In this document: positions 1 through 8,550 of the stretch, one piece after another
Layout of the letters: the number at the start of each line of letters is the position of its first letter
How positions within the stretch are numbered: position 1 is the first letter of the stretch
NCBI RefSeq assembly: GCF_001426995.1
Contig: NZ_LMFY01000001.1
Coordinates: 2,909,471 to 2,973,470, forward strand
Reading direction: 5' to 3'
Source: Microbacterium sp. Root553
GTDB lineage: Bacteria; Actinomycetota; Actinomycetes; Actinomycetales; Microbacteriaceae
DNA length: 64,000 bases
The notes under the pieces: model-generated
The model's input: only the letters and a program-made list of their open reading frames with translations
Databases searched by the model: none
Told to the model about the DNA's origin: nothing
Made by a program: the position numbers and the translations under genes

Positions 1-867
1 GTCGTCGTCGGCGAGTTCCGCGCCCCGGGTGATGATGCGGAATCGTGGCGCGTGCTCCGGAAGCTCGACCGGGAGGCCGCGCGGGGCGGTGGATGCCGCA
101 CCGGCGGCGAACGCCTGCTTGACGAGCCTGTCTTCGAGGGACTGGTACGACATGACCACGATGCGTCCGCTCGGCGCCAGGGCGTCCATCGCGGCCGGGA
201 TCGCGTCGGCGAGCACGTTGAGCTCGGCGTTCACCTCGATGCGCAGCGCCTGGAAGACGCGCTTCGCCGGGTGTCCCGCGCGCTGCGCGGCGGCGGGCGT
301 CGCGGCGATGAGAATCTCGACGAGTTCACCGGAACGGGTGATCGGCTGCTTCTCGCGGGCGGCGATGATGAACCGCGCGTACCGTCCGGCGAGCTTCTCC
401 TCGCCGTAGCGCTCGAAGATGCGGCGGAGGTTGCCCTCGTTGTAGGTCGCGATGACCTCGGCGGCGGTGATGCCCTTGGTCTGATCCATCCGCATGTCCA
501 GCGGAGCATCCTTGGAATACGCGAAGCCGCGTTCCGCTTCGTCCAGCTGCAGCGATGAGACGCCGAGGTCGAAGAGGATGCCGGCGGCCCCCTGCGCATG
601 CAGTCCGATCTCGTCGTAGACCGTGTGCACCAGCGTGACCCGGTCGGCGAAGCGTGCGAGCCTCTCCCCCGCGATGCGGAGGGCGTCGGTGTCGCGGTCG
701 AGACCGACGAGGCGGATGTGCGGGAAGCGCTCGAGGAGCGCCTCGGAGTGGCCACCCATGCCCAGCGTGGCATCGACGAGCACCGCTCCGTCGGCCTGCA
801 GGGCCGGAGCGAGCAGCTCGACACAGCGGTCGAGCAGTACGGGGGTGTGGATGTCGCGGAGGTTCAT
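1..867 (-). CDS. rsmH: 16S rRNA (cytosine1402-N4)-methyltransferase RsmH (MraW), 3' end beyond the window
   Basis: Uses SAM to N4-methylate C1402 in the decoding centre of 16S rRNA, in the cytoplasm. The reading frame is open from an ATG at 867 down to base 1, giving 289 residues of a protein usually a little over 300, so only a short C-terminal piece is missing. The family start ([18 protein letters not shown]), the SAM loop [14 protein letters not shown] near residue 33, the [10 protein letters not shown] segment and the AAREKQPI and [16 protein letters not shown] segments are all visible. It follows mraZ by about 115 nt on the same strand, the usual first two genes of the dcw division/peptidoglycan cluster, which should continue leftward outside the window. 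Identification is very secure. Confidence 0.97.
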   Translation of the reverse strand, partial: MNLRDIHTPVLLDRCVELLAPALQADGAVLVDATLGMGGHSEALLERFPHIRLVGLDRDTDALRIAGERLARFADRVTLVHTVYDEIGLHAQGAAGILFDLGVSSLQLDEAERGFAYSKDAPLDMRMDQTKGITAAEVIATYNEGNLRRIFERYGEEKLAGRYARFIIAAREKQPITRSGELVEILIAATPAAAQRAGHPAKRVFQALRIEVNAELNVLADAIPAAMDALAPSGRIVVMSYQSLEDRLVKQAFAAGAASTAPRGLPVELPEHAPRFRIITRGAELADDD

Positions 868-981
868 GATCTTTCTCGGGTGACCCTGTGGTGGAGTCCA
901 AGGCCCTGATCCCCCTCCGCTTCTCGACCCGGCACCGGGGAAGTGTGTCGGGGCGGGAGCGGCGGGGCATCACGGCCGTGG

Positions 982-1413
982 TCAGAAGAGTCCCGGGATC
1001 ACCTCCTGCTCGAGATCGGAGTAGGTCTCCTCACCGGCGGCGAGGTAGGCGTTCCAGCTCTCGGCATCCCAGATCTCGGCATGTGCGCCGACTCCGGTGA
1101 CGATGAGCTCCTTCTGCAACCCCGCGTACTGACGGAGGTGGGCGGGGATGGTGATGCGGTTCTGGCTGTCGGGCATCTCCGCACTCGCACCGGAGAGGAA
1201 CAGACGCATGAAGTCGCGCGCCTGCTTGTTCGCGAGCGGCGCCTGACGGATCCGCTCGTGCATGGTCTCGAACTCGGCCGTGCTGAACACGTAGAGGCAG
1301 CGCTCCTGCCCCCTGGTGACGACGATGCCGCCACCGAGGTCTTCACGGAACTTCGCGGGAAGGATGACCCTTCCTTTGTCGTCCAGCTTCGGCGAGTGCG
1401 TGCCCAGCAACAT
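982..1413 (-). CDS. mraZ: Transcriptional regulator MraZ
   Basis: Nucleoid-associated repressor of the dcw cluster that binds its own promoter; AbrB-like swapped-hairpin fold. The 143 residues match the usual length, with two tandem MraZ repeats: the first carries [15 protein letters not shown] (about residues 10-24), the second [19 protein letters not shown] (about residues 80-98). The ATG at 1413 lies downstream of a purine-rich GAGAGGGGGTG stretch. Three 10-bp direct repeats upstream (1451-1480) are the expected self-binding sites. It is the first gene of the cluster and rsmH follows. In other bacteria MraZ represses this operon and excess MraZ is toxic unless RsmH is also made (family knowledge). 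Confidence 0.97.
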   Translation of the reverse strand: MLLGTHSPKLDDKGRVILPAKFREDLGGGIVVTRGQERCLYVFSTAEFETMHERIRQAPLANKQARDFMRLFLSGASAEMPDSQNRITIPAHLRQYAGLQKELIVTGVGAHAEIWDAESWNAYLAAGEETYSDLEQEVIPGLF

Positions 1414-1450
1414 CGGCCATCACCCCCTCTCCGTCCGGCCCAACTCGAGG

Positions 1451-1487
1451 TGCGCCCCACTTTACTCCACTTTCCTCCACAAACCTA
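1451..1487 (-). promoter_or_regulatory. mraZ promoter with three MraZ boxes
   Basis: On the minus strand three direct repeats follow one another at exactly 10-bp steps: GTGGAGGAAA (1480-1471), GTGGAGTAAA (1470-1461) and GTGGGGCGCA (1460-1451). This is the GTGG-N6 layout bound by MraZ octamers. A -10-like TAGGTT (1487-1482) abuts the first box, so a transcript would begin within the boxes and bound MraZ would block it. The -10 call is an inference; the repeat array is plain in the sequence. Confidence 0.85.
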
Positions 1488-1620
1488 CGACGAATCGGCG
1501 CCCAGGCACTCCGATCAGAACCCCGACCCGCGACATTTCGCGGTATCACAGGGATCGCGGCGGGTGGAGGGAGGTGGAGGACGGAGACGACGCGGGCGCG
1601 CGCCCGGCGCAGACACGACG

Positions 1621-1651
1621 AAGGCCCGGATGCTCAGAGCATCCGGGCCTT
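1621..1651 (-). terminator. Hairpin terminator after the DUF3040 gene
   Basis: Fifteen-base perfect inverted repeat (1621-1635 with 1637-1651, AAGGCCCGGATGCTC arm). It lies 25 nt past the stop of the minus-strand DUF3040 gene and upstream of the mraZ promoter, so it should end that transcript and shield the dcw cluster from read-through. Confidence 0.8.
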
Positions 1652-1675
1652 CGTAGAGGAAGTGTGTGGGGAGAG

Positions 1676-2047
1676 TCAGCGGCCGTCTTGGCGGCGGTCC
1701 CATCGATCGTTCATCCGGTCCATGAAGGACGCGGAGCTGTGCTGCTTGGCGGCACGCTCCTGAGGCACCGACGACAGGGGCTTGCGCACCGGGGTGACGG
1801 CGAACATCACGCCGCCGAGCATCGCGGCAAATCCGACGACGCCGACCACGACGCCCCAGACGTCTCCGAGGACGACTCCGACGATCAACCCGCCGACGCC
1901 GGCGAGGAGCAGCAATGCTCCGTAGACCAGATTGCGGTAGCTGAGTGCTCGGTCACCTGACGGCGCACTGACGACGTCTGCGTCGTTGTGGAGGAGATGG
2001 CGTTCCATCTCGTCGAGCAGACGCTGCTCCTGTTCGGAGAGTGGCAT
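1676..2047 (-). CDS. DUF3040 family membrane protein
   Basis: Small actinobacterial membrane protein of unknown function (123 aa). The N-terminus MPLSEQEQRLLDEMERHL is the hallmark of DUF3040. Two hydrophobic stretches follow (about residues 40-60, rich in L/G/V, and 63-85), then a polar C-terminus with DRMNDRWDRR. A Shine-Dalgarno-like GAGGGGGAC precedes the ATG, and a -10-like TAGAAT lies on the minus strand at 2080-2075. DUF3040 genes commonly sit beside the mraZ/dcw cluster in actinobacteria, as here. The role is unknown. Confidence 0.88.
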   Translation of the reverse strand: MPLSEQEQRLLDEMERHLLHNDADVVSAPSGDRALSYRNLVYGALLLLAGVGGLIVGVVLGDVWGVVVGVVGFAAMLGGVMFAVTPVRKPLSSVPQERAAKQHSSASFMDRMNDRWDRRQDGR

Positions 2048-2108
2048 TTCGTCCCCCTCGGGTATCGTCTGTTCATTCTACGCGCGGTATGCGGCTCCGG
2101 GCTAGCAG

Positions 2109-2143
2109 TTGGCGCCCTGTTCGCTTTACGTATGCTGGGAGTC
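2109..2143 (+). promoter_or_regulatory. Promoter of the isoprenyl diphosphate synthase gene (leaderless)
   Basis: TTGGCG (2109-2114), 16 nt, TATGCT (2131-2136), then 7 nt to the GTG at 2144. The predicted transcription start falls on the start codon and there is no Shine-Dalgarno sequence, so the mRNA is probably leaderless. Confidence 0.6.
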
Positions 2144-3232
2144 GTGCCGTCCCCCACACTCGTCCCCGACGCCGTCGCCGCACGCCTGCATCTCTTCCTG
2201 GAGCGGATGCGGAGCGAGTCGAGCGACTACGGCCCCGACGCGGCCGGTCTCATCGACTCGGCCGCCGACACGCTCGTCGGAGGCAAACGACTCCGGGCCC
2301 GCTTCTGCCACGCCGGTTGGCAGGCCGTCGCCCGCGTCGCAGACCGGGCCGCCGCACCGACGGATGCGCTCTGGGACGTCTGCGCCGCTCTGGAGATCTT
2401 CCAGTCCGCCGCCCTCGTGCACGACGACCTGATCGACAACTCCGACACCCGCCGCGGTCGCCCCGCGGCGCACCGCGCACTCGAGGGCACGCACCGCGAT
2501 GCGGGGTGGCGCGGCGACGCGGCGGCGTTCGGCCGATCCTCGGCGATCCTGCTCGGCGACCTCCTGGTGGCGTGGAGCGACGATCTTCTCGAGGATGCCG
2601 TGGCCCCGCTCCCCCATGCGGCGGCGGTCCGTCACGAGTATGCGCGCATGCGTCGAGATGTCACCGTCGGGCAGTTCCTCGACATCGCGGAGGAGTCCGC
2701 GTGGAGTGTGCACGCCACCGAGTCGCATCTCGCTCGCGCGCTGCGCGTGGTCTCTCTCAAATCCGCGCGCTACAGCATCGAGCAGCCTCTCGTGCTCGGC
2801 GCGGCGATCGCCGCCGGCGATGCGGATCAGCTCGACGCGCTGCGGCGCTTCGGGCACCCCGTCGGAATGGCCTTCCAGCTCCGAGACGACCTGCTCGGCG
2901 TATACGGCGACGCCGCCGTCACGGGAAAGCCCGCGGGCGATGACCTGCGCGAAGGCAAGCGCACTGTGCTGGTCGCGCTCACGCGGCAGACCCTCGACAC
3001 CGCGACACGCGATCTGTTCGATGAGATGCTCGGGGACCCCGACCTCACGACCGAGCAGATCGCGTTCCTGCAGGACATCATCTCGGGCTCCGGCGCGCTC
3101 GATCAGGTGGAGCGGATGATCGGGGACTACGCCGAAGAGGCCGACGGGGCGCTCTCCGACGCACGCCTCGACGGCGCTGCGCTCGGAGAGCTGCGGGATC
3201 TGGCGCGCGCGGCGACCGTCCGGACGGCCTGA
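2144..3232 (+). CDS. idsA: Polyprenyl (geranylgeranyl-type) diphosphate synthase
   Basis: Trans-isoprenyl chain elongation: condenses isopentenyl diphosphate onto allylic diphosphates for carotenoid, quinone or lipid-carrier synthesis. From the GTG at 2144 it is 362 aa, a normal family length. The first Asp-rich motif is DDLIDNSD, preceded by GGKRLRARFC; the second region reads FQLRDDLLGVYGD followed by GKPAGDDLREGKRT. A longer open frame upstream overlaps the DUF3040 gene and is not used, because the promoter sits at 2109-2136. In M. tuberculosis idsA2 lies in the same neighbourhood, upstream of Rv2175c and pknL, which matches the layout here. Product chain length cannot be told from sequence alone. 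Confidence 0.92.
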   Translation: MPSPTLVPDAVAARLHLFLERMRSESSDYGPDAAGLIDSAADTLVGGKRLRARFCHAGWQAVARVADRAAAPTDALWDVCAALEIFQSAALVHDDLIDNSDTRRGRPAAHRALEGTHRDAGWRGDAAAFGRSSAILLGDLLVAWSDDLLEDAVAPLPHAAAVRHEYARMRRDVTVGQFLDIAEESAWSVHATESHLARALRVVSLKSARYSIEQPLVLGAAIAAGDADQLDALRRFGHPVGMAFQLRDDLLGVYGDAAVTGKPAGDDLREGKRTVLVALTRQTLDTATRDLFDEMLGDPDLTTEQIAFLQDIISGSGALDQVERMIGDYAEEADGALSDARLDGAALGELRDLARAATVRTA

Positions 3233-3289
3233 CAGGACCCCTGCGGTTCGGAGCCGCACCGGCTCACGAGGGTCAGGGTCAGGTCAGGG

Positions 3290-3709
3290 TCAGGCGAGGG
3301 TGCGAGCGATCCGACGGACCGAGCTCTTGTGCCCGGCGAGGAGAGCGTCGATCGGCGAACGGCCCAGCTCCTCCTCGGGTGCGAGCAGCCAGTCGATGAC
3401 CTCGTCGTCGGAGAAGCCCGCATCCTGCAGCACGATGATCGTGCCGCGCAGCGACGGCAGCGGGCTGCCGTCGACGATGAACACGGACGGGACCGCGAAG
3501 ACGCCCGTGCGGCGCGAGCCCACGAGGTAGTGCTCGTCGATCAGCCGGCGGACACGACCGAGGGCCTCGTCGAGGACATCGACGAGGTCGGGCATCGTCA
3601 GCCACTCGGTGGGGGTGGGTGCAGACGCAGCCGCGAGGTGCGCGGATGCCGTCGCGGGCTCCGGGTTCTCGGGACGATTCTCAGACGGGTTCACTTCAGG
3701 CACAGACAC
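3290..3709 (-). CDS. Rv2175c-like DNA-binding protein (PknL partner)
   Basis: A 139-aa protein resembling M. tuberculosis Rv2175c, a winged-helix DNA-binding protein whose affinity for DNA is lowered when PknL phosphorylates it. Residues 36-60 (EWLTMPDLVDVLDEALGRVRRLI) fit the DNA-binding helices; the conserved stretch FAVPSVFIVDG and C-terminal segment DEVIDWLLAPEEELG follow. The N-terminal 35 residues are low-complexity Pro/Ala/Thr/Ser and offer Thr sites. It is convergent with the synthase gene and divergent from the LysM gene; pknL lies two genes away. GTG start, with GATAGT six bases before it, perhaps leaderless. The target promoters are unknown. Confidence 0.85.
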   Translation of the reverse strand: MSVPEVNPSENRPENPEPATASAHLAAASAPTPTEWLTMPDLVDVLDEALGRVRRLIDEHYLVGSRRTGVFAVPSVFIVDGSPLPSLRGTIIVLQDAGFSDDEVIDWLLAPEEELGRSPIDALLAGHKSSVRRIARTLA

Positions 3710-3861
3710 GATGCAACTATCTCACCTCTGCGCGCACCTCGCACTTTCATTCACACCAGTCTCTTCCGTCTCTCCAGTCTCATCTTGCACATGAGCCCCT
3801 CCAGTTGACTTACGTTTACATCCGTGTCAGCGTGGGCGGACGCCGAACAAGGGAGATCGCC

Positions 3862-5043
3862 TTGAGAACGCAGACTGTCGCGCACCGAACGCGCTACCTC
3901 CGACTGGGCGTGCCCGCCGCCGTGCTGGGAACGCTCACGGGGGCCATCGCCGTCGCACCCGCGCACGCAGAAGGCGCCGCCCGTCCGGTGGAGCGACTGC
4001 AGTCGCCACCCACCCGCTTAGCGCCGACCGAGGCCCCACCGGCCACGTACACGGTGCAGCCGGGCGACACGATCGCCGCCATCGCCACCCGATTCGGCCT
4101 GCGCACCGTGGACGTGCTCACCGCCAACGGGCTGGGATGGCGGTCGGTCATCTACCCGGGTCAGGTGCTCTCGCTCACCGGATCCGCCGCACCGAGCGCG
4201 CCCGCGACGTCGCCCTCCCCCGTCGTCACGACGACCACCCACGCGGTGGTCGCCGGAGACACGGTGTTCGGCATCGCGCAGAGGTACGGCACCACCGTCG
4301 ACGCGGTGCTCGCCGCGAACGGGCTGACGCGCGCATCCGTGATCTATCCCGGGCAGCAGCTCGCGCTGACGGGTGCCCCGGCCCCGGCAGCGCAGGCACC
4401 GGCCGCCCCGGCGGTTGCGCCCGCATCGGCCCCCGGCGGCCGGACTCACACGATCGTGCCCGGCGACACCCTCTTCGAGCTCGCCAGGACGTACTCCATC
4501 ACGGTCGCCCAGCTCTATGCGCTCAACGGCCTGACCGCCGAATCGATCATCTATCCCGGGCAGAGTCTCGTCGTCGCTGCGGCGCCGGCCCCCACCCCGC
4601 CGACCGCACCAGAACCTCCTGTGCAGCTGTCCACGGCCCTCGATGCCGAGCAGGCCGGCAACGCCGCTCTCATCATCGGCATCGGCAGGGAGCTCGGCGT
4701 ACCGGACCGCGGCATCGCGATCGCTCTCGCGACGGCGATGGTGGAGTCGGGCATGCGCAACCTCGCCTGGGGCGACCGGGATTCCCTCGGCCTCTACCAG
4801 CAGCGCCCGAGCATGGGGTGGGGCTCGCCCGAGCAGGCCATCGACTCCGACCGCAGCACCCGCGTCTTCTACGGCGGCGCGTCGGATCCCAACGGTCCGG
4901 CATCCCGCGGCCTGCTCGACGTCTCCGGCTGGGAGGGCATGCGGTTCACCGACGCGGCCCAGGCCGTGCAGATCTCCGCATATCCGGAGCGGTACGGCCA
5001 GTGGGAGACGCAGGCGTACCAGTGGCTCGCCAGCCACGGGTGA
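3862..5043 (+). CDS. Secreted triple-LysM protein with lysozyme-like C-terminal domain
   Basis: Peptidoglycan-binding and probably peptidoglycan-cleaving exported protein, 393 aa from the TTG at 3862, which has AAGGGAG six bases upstream and begins directly on a signal peptide (basic start, hydrophobic GVPAAVLGTLTGAIAVA, cleavage after AHA). Three LysM repeats follow, each opening with a P/AGDT motif (VQPGDT, VVAGDT, IVPGDT) and closing with IYPGQ, joined by Pro/Ala linkers. The last 135 residues contain ALATAMVESGMRNLAWGD and GLYQQRP, the Glu-bearing pattern of lysozyme/transglycosylase-fold domains; the Glu in MVESG is the likely catalytic acid. It lies directly before pknL, whose PASTA domains sense peptidoglycan, so a functional link is plausible but inferred. 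Confidence 0.85.
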   Translation: MRTQTVAHRTRYLRLGVPAAVLGTLTGAIAVAPAHAEGAARPVERLQSPPTRLAPTEAPPATYTVQPGDTIAAIATRFGLRTVDVLTANGLGWRSVIYPGQVLSLTGSAAPSAPATSPSPVVTTTTHAVVAGDTVFGIAQRYGTTVDAVLAANGLTRASVIYPGQQLALTGAPAPAAQAPAAPAVAPASAPGGRTHTIVPGDTLFELARTYSITVAQLYALNGLTAESIIYPGQSLVVAAAPAPTPPTAPEPPVQLSTALDAEQAGNAALIIGIGRELGVPDRGIAIALATAMVESGMRNLAWGDRDSLGLYQQRPSMGWGSPEQAIDSDRSTRVFYGGASDPNGPASRGLLDVSGWEGMRFTDAAQAVQISAYPERYGQWETQAYQWLASHG

Positions 5044-5110
5044 GGCGGTTTCCGGCAAACCCGCAGGGTCGAGGGGCGAGCCGCTCCCCGAGCTTTCAGG
5101 CAGTTCTCCA

Positions 5111-5122
5111 TAGAATCTTGAC
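5111..5122 (+). promoter_or_regulatory. -10 element of pknL (leaderless)
   Basis: TAGAAT (5111-5116) followed by exactly six bases and the GTG start of pknL, with no Shine-Dalgarno sequence. The -35 region is not recognisable. Confidence 0.5.
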
Positions 5123-7069
5123 GTGACGACCAATCAGCAGGCCGACCCCCTCATCGGGCGGCTCGTCGACGGTCGGTACCGGGTGCGTGCACGGATCGCG
5201 CGCGGAGGCATGGCGACCGTCTACGTCGCCACCGACCTCCGGCTCGAACGGCGCATCGCCCTCAAGGTCATGCACGCCCACCTGAGCGATGACTCCGCCT
5301 TCCAGAGCCGGTTCATCCAGGAGGCCAGGGCCGCGGCCCGCCTGGCCGACCCGCACGTGGTCAACGTGTTCGATCAGGGCCAGGACGGCGAGCTCGCCTA
5401 CCTGGTGATGGAGTACCTGCCAGGGATCACCCTGCGCGAGCTCCTGCGCGAACAGAAGCGCCTGACGATCCCGCAGACGATCACGATCATGGATGCGGTG
5501 CTCGCCGGGCTCTCCGCCGCGCACCGCGCAGGCATCGTGCATCGCGACGTCAAGCCTGAGAACGTGCTGCTCGCCGAGGACGGCCGGATCAAGATCGGCG
5601 ACTTCGGGCTCGCCAGGGCGACGACCGCCAACACCGCCACCGGACAGCAGCTGCTGGGGACGATCGCCTACCTCGCGCCCGAACTGGTCACCCGCGGGAC
5701 GGCGGACGCCCGCAGCGACATCTACGCGCTCGGCATCATGCTCTACGAGATGCTCGTGGGTGAGCAGCCGTACAAGGGCGAGCAGCCGATGCAGATCGCC
5801 TTCCAGCACGCGACCGAATCCGTGCCGCGCCCCAGCGTCCGCAACCCGGGGGTGCCCGAGCAGCTCGACGAGCTGGTGCTGTGGGCCACCGAGAAGTCCC
5901 CCGACGAGCGACCGGACGATGCTCAGCAGATGCTCGATCGTCTGCGCGAGATCGAACGCGGGCTCGGCATCGCCCCCGCCGTCGCGGCGGCGACCATGTC
6001 GCAGCGTTCCCAGGCGGATTCGGGCGACGTCACCAAGGTGATGCCGAGCACGATCGCGATCGCCGATCCGACCGCGCCGGTGGCCGCGCCCGTCGACAAC
6101 GCCACGCTGCTGCGCCGACGCTCGTCGCGTCGACGTGCGCGCGGCGCTTTCCTGCTGACGCTGGTTCTGCTACTCGCGACCGTGGCCGGCGGAGTCGGCT
6201 GGTGGTTCGGGTCAGGACCGGGATCCCTCGTCGCCGTTCCTGCGGTCGCAGGGATGTCGTACGACGATGCAGCCAACGCTCTGACCGCCGAGGGGTTCGT
6301 CCCCGTCCGCGGCGAGGAGAACTCCATCGATGTCGCCCGCGACCAGACGATCCGCTCCGACCCCGACGAGGGCGCCCGACTCGACAAGGGTGCCGAGGTC
6401 ACGGTCGTCGTCTCGATCGGCCCTGCATCGCACACGGCCGAGACACTCAACGGCAAGACCGAGCAGGAGGCCCGCGATTACCTGGCGGGCATCAGGGTCA
6501 ACACGGCCGAGACGTCTCTGGTGCTGTTCTCCGATGCCGATGCCGGGCGGGTGATCAACGCCTTCGTCACCCCGCGCGACGGCGGCGAGGTGTATGCCTG
6601 CGCCGAGGGCTGCGAGCTGTTCGAAGACGATGCGGTCGAGCTGTATGTCTCGGCCGGTGCGTTCCCCGACGTCGCGGGGTTGTCCGTCGACCAGGCCACG
6701 AAGACCCTCACCGACAAGCAGCTCCAGGTCAGCGGAGACATCCAGTACGTCTCGAGCGAGGACGTCGACAAGGATCGCGTCATCGGCGTCGCCGATCGCG
6801 CCGAAGAGGGCAACTGGCGCCCCGGTGACCAGGTCCAGCTCATCGTGTCGACGGGCCCTCCCCTGTTCCCCGTCCCGGATGTCACCGGGATGAGCCGGGA
6901 CGAAGCCGCGCAGGCGATTCGCGATGCGGGCTTCGAGCCCACCTGGAACGGCATCTGGAACGCCTTCCCGAACGACTTCACCGAGGTCACCGGATCGGAT
7001 CCGGGCGAGGGTGAGCAGCGACGCAAGGGGACGAAGATCACCCTGCAGATCCGCAGCAGCGCCTTCTAG
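5123..7069 (+). CDS. pknL: Membrane Ser/Thr protein kinase with PASTA domains, PknL type
   Basis: Transmembrane Hanks-type kinase, 648 aa. The cytoplasmic kinase domain spans residues 15-280: Gly loop ARGGMATVYVA, catalytic Lys48 in IALKVM, HRDVKPENVLL, GDFGLA, and AYLAPEL. A linker leads to one transmembrane helix (about 340-362, FLLTLVLLLATVAGGVGWWFG). Four extracellular PASTA repeats follow, beginning near VPAVAGMSYDDA, ETLNGKTEQEA, FPDVAGLSVDQA and VPDVTGMSRDEA. PASTA domains bind muropeptides or lipid II. In M. tuberculosis PknL phosphorylates Rv2175c; a homologue lies two genes upstream here. GTG start chosen because TAGAAT stands six bases before it. A strong hairpin follows. Confidence 0.95.
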   Translation: MTTNQQADPLIGRLVDGRYRVRARIARGGMATVYVATDLRLERRIALKVMHAHLSDDSAFQSRFIQEARAAARLADPHVVNVFDQGQDGELAYLVMEYLPGITLRELLREQKRLTIPQTITIMDAVLAGLSAAHRAGIVHRDVKPENVLLAEDGRIKIGDFGLARATTANTATGQQLLGTIAYLAPELVTRGTADARSDIYALGIMLYEMLVGEQPYKGEQPMQIAFQHATESVPRPSVRNPGVPEQLDELVLWATEKSPDERPDDAQQMLDRLREIERGLGIAPAVAAATMSQRSQADSGDVTKVMPSTIAIADPTAPVAAPVDNATLLRRRSSRRRARGAFLLTLVLLLATVAGGVGWWFGSGPGSLVAVPAVAGMSYDDAANALTAEGFVPVRGEENSIDVARDQTIRSDPDEGARLDKGAEVTVVVSIGPASHTAETLNGKTEQEARDYLAGIRVNTAETSLVLFSDADAGRVINAFVTPRDGGEVYACAEGCELFEDDAVELYVSAGAFPDVAGLSVDQATKTLTDKQLQVSGDIQYVSSEDVDKDRVIGVADRAEEGNWRPGDQVQLIVSTGPPLFPVPDVTGMSRDEAAQAIRDAGFEPTWNGIWNAFPNDFTEVTGSDPGEGEQRRKGTKITLQIRSSAF

Positions 7070-7120
7070 CCGCGTGACGGCGGCCGTCGCTGCACAGCTC
7101 CTCCGGCGCACCGATCAACG

Positions 7121-7157
7121 AGAACCGCCCTCCCGGAGACTCCGGGAGGGCGGTTCT
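7121..7157. terminator. Bidirectional terminator between pknL and aroG
   Basis: Perfect 17-bp stem (7121-7137 with 7141-7157, arm AGAACCGCCCTCCCGGA) and 3-base loop. It lies between convergent genes, so it can serve both. Confidence 0.88.
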
Positions 7158-7172
7158 GTCGTCGGTCAGGGA

Positions 7173-8513
7173 TCAGCGCTTCTCGAGCTCCTCGGCCACG
7201 AGGAACGCGAGCTCGAGCGACTGCATGTGGTTCAGGCGCGGATCGCACAGGCTCTCGTAGCGGGTCGCGAGAGCCGCCTCGTCGATGTGCTCCGATCCAC
7301 CGAGGCACTCGGTGACGTCGTCACCCGTGAGCTCGACGTGGATGCCGCCGGGGAACGTGCCGACGGCGCGATGCGCCTCGAAGAATCCGCGCACCTCGTC
7401 CACGACGTCGTCGAAGCGGCGCGTCTTGTATCCGGTCGGCGTGGTGATGCCGTTGCCGTGCATCGGGTCGGTCACCCAGAGCGGCTGGGCGCCGGAGTCG
7501 CGGACCGCCTCGAGCAGCGGGGGAAGCGCGTCGCGGATCTTGCCCGCACCCATCCGGGTGATGAACGTCAGCCTTCCGGGCTCGCGGTTCGGGTCGAGCT
7601 TGTCGATCAGCGCGAGAGCGGTCTCGGGGGTCGTGGTCGGTCCGAGCTTCACGCCGATCGGGTTGCGGATCTTCGAGAAGTAGTCGACGTGCGCACCGTC
7701 GAGCTCGCGCGTGCGCTCACCGATCCACAGGAAGTGCGCCGAGGTGTTGTACGGCGTGTCCGTGCGGGAGTCGATGCGGGTCATCGGGCGCTCGTAGTCC
7801 ATGAGCAGTCCCTCGTGCCCGGTGAAGAACTCGACGCGCTTGAGCTCGTCGAAGTCGGCACCCGCCGCCTCCATGAACTTGATCGCGCGATCGATCTCCG
7901 CCGCCATGCGCTCGTACCGCTGGTTGGCCGGGTTCTGCGCGAAGCCCTTGTTCCAGGAGTGCACCTCGCGCAGGTCGGCGAAGCCCCCCTGCGTGAACGC
8001 CCGGATGAGGTTCAGCGTCGAGGCGGCCGTGTGGTACCCCTGCAGCAGGCGACCCGGATCGGGCTGACGCGACAGCTCGGTGAAGTCGTACCCGTTGACG
8101 ATGTCGCCGCGGTAGGCGGGCAGTGTGACGTCGCCGCGCGTCTCCGTGTCGCTCGAACGGGGCTTCGCGAACTGCCCTGCCATGCGGCCCATCTTGACGA
8201 TCGGCATCGATGCGCCGTACGTGAGCACGACCGCCATCTGCAGGACGGTCTTGATGCGGTTGCGGATCTGCTCGGCGGTCGCGCCGGCGAACGTCTCGGC
8301 GCAGTCGCCGCCCTGAAGCAGGAACGCCTGTCCGGATGCCGCACGCGCGAGACGGTCGCGGAGGTTGTCGACCTCGCCGGCGAACACCAGCGGCGGGAGC
8401 GCCCCGATCTGCGTGGAGACCTCGGCGACGCGCTCTGCGTCCGCCCACTGAGGCTGCTGCTTGATCGGGAGCGAACGCCACGCATCAAGCGCGTCGATGT
8501 GGTGCTGGAGCAT
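7173..8513 (-). CDS. aroG: 3-deoxy-D-arabino-heptulosonate 7-phosphate synthase, class II
   Basis: First enzyme of the shikimate pathway: condenses phosphoenolpyruvate and erythrose 4-phosphate into DAHP. 446 aa, typical of the plant/actinobacterial class II form. Seen: WRSLPIKQQPQWAD at the N-terminus, LLQGGDCAETF, MPIVKMGRMAGQFAKPR, GFFEAHRAVGTFPGGIHVELTG and DPRLNHMQSLELAF. In M. tuberculosis the homologue is feedback-inhibited by aromatic amino acids and complexes with chorismate mutase (family knowledge). TAGGCT stands six bases before the ATG, so the message is probably leaderless. Neighbours pknL and plsC match the M. tuberculosis order. Confidence 0.97.
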   Translation of the reverse strand: MLQHHIDALDAWRSLPIKQQPQWADAERVAEVSTQIGALPPLVFAGEVDNLRDRLARAASGQAFLLQGGDCAETFAGATAEQIRNRIKTVLQMAVVLTYGASMPIVKMGRMAGQFAKPRSSDTETRGDVTLPAYRGDIVNGYDFTELSRQPDPGRLLQGYHTAASTLNLIRAFTQGGFADLREVHSWNKGFAQNPANQRYERMAAEIDRAIKFMEAAGADFDELKRVEFFTGHEGLLMDYERPMTRIDSRTDTPYNTSAHFLWIGERTRELDGAHVDYFSKIRNPIGVKLGPTTTPETALALIDKLDPNREPGRLTFITRMGAGKIRDALPPLLEAVRDSGAQPLWVTDPMHGNGITTPTGYKTRRFDDVVDEVRGFFEAHRAVGTFPGGIHVELTGDDVTECLGGSEHIDEAALATRYESLCDPRLNHMQSLELAFLVAEELEKR

Positions 8514-8525
8514 GAGACCAGCCTA
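8514..8525 (-). promoter_or_regulatory. -10 element of aroG (leaderless)
   Basis: Minus-strand TAGGCT (8525-8520), then GGTCTC and the ATG at 8513. No ribosome binding site lies in between. Confidence 0.55.
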
Positions 8526-8550
8526 GTGCGCGCGTGGCGCGCCGGATGCC

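Noticed and set aside
2126..3259. Minus-strand frame of 377 codons
   Set aside because: Antisense shadow of the isoprenyl diphosphate synthase.
3270..3294. Short GGTCAG repeats between the synthase and Rv2175c-like genes
   Set aside because: Only about four imperfect copies in a convergent gap; no structure or role can be argued.
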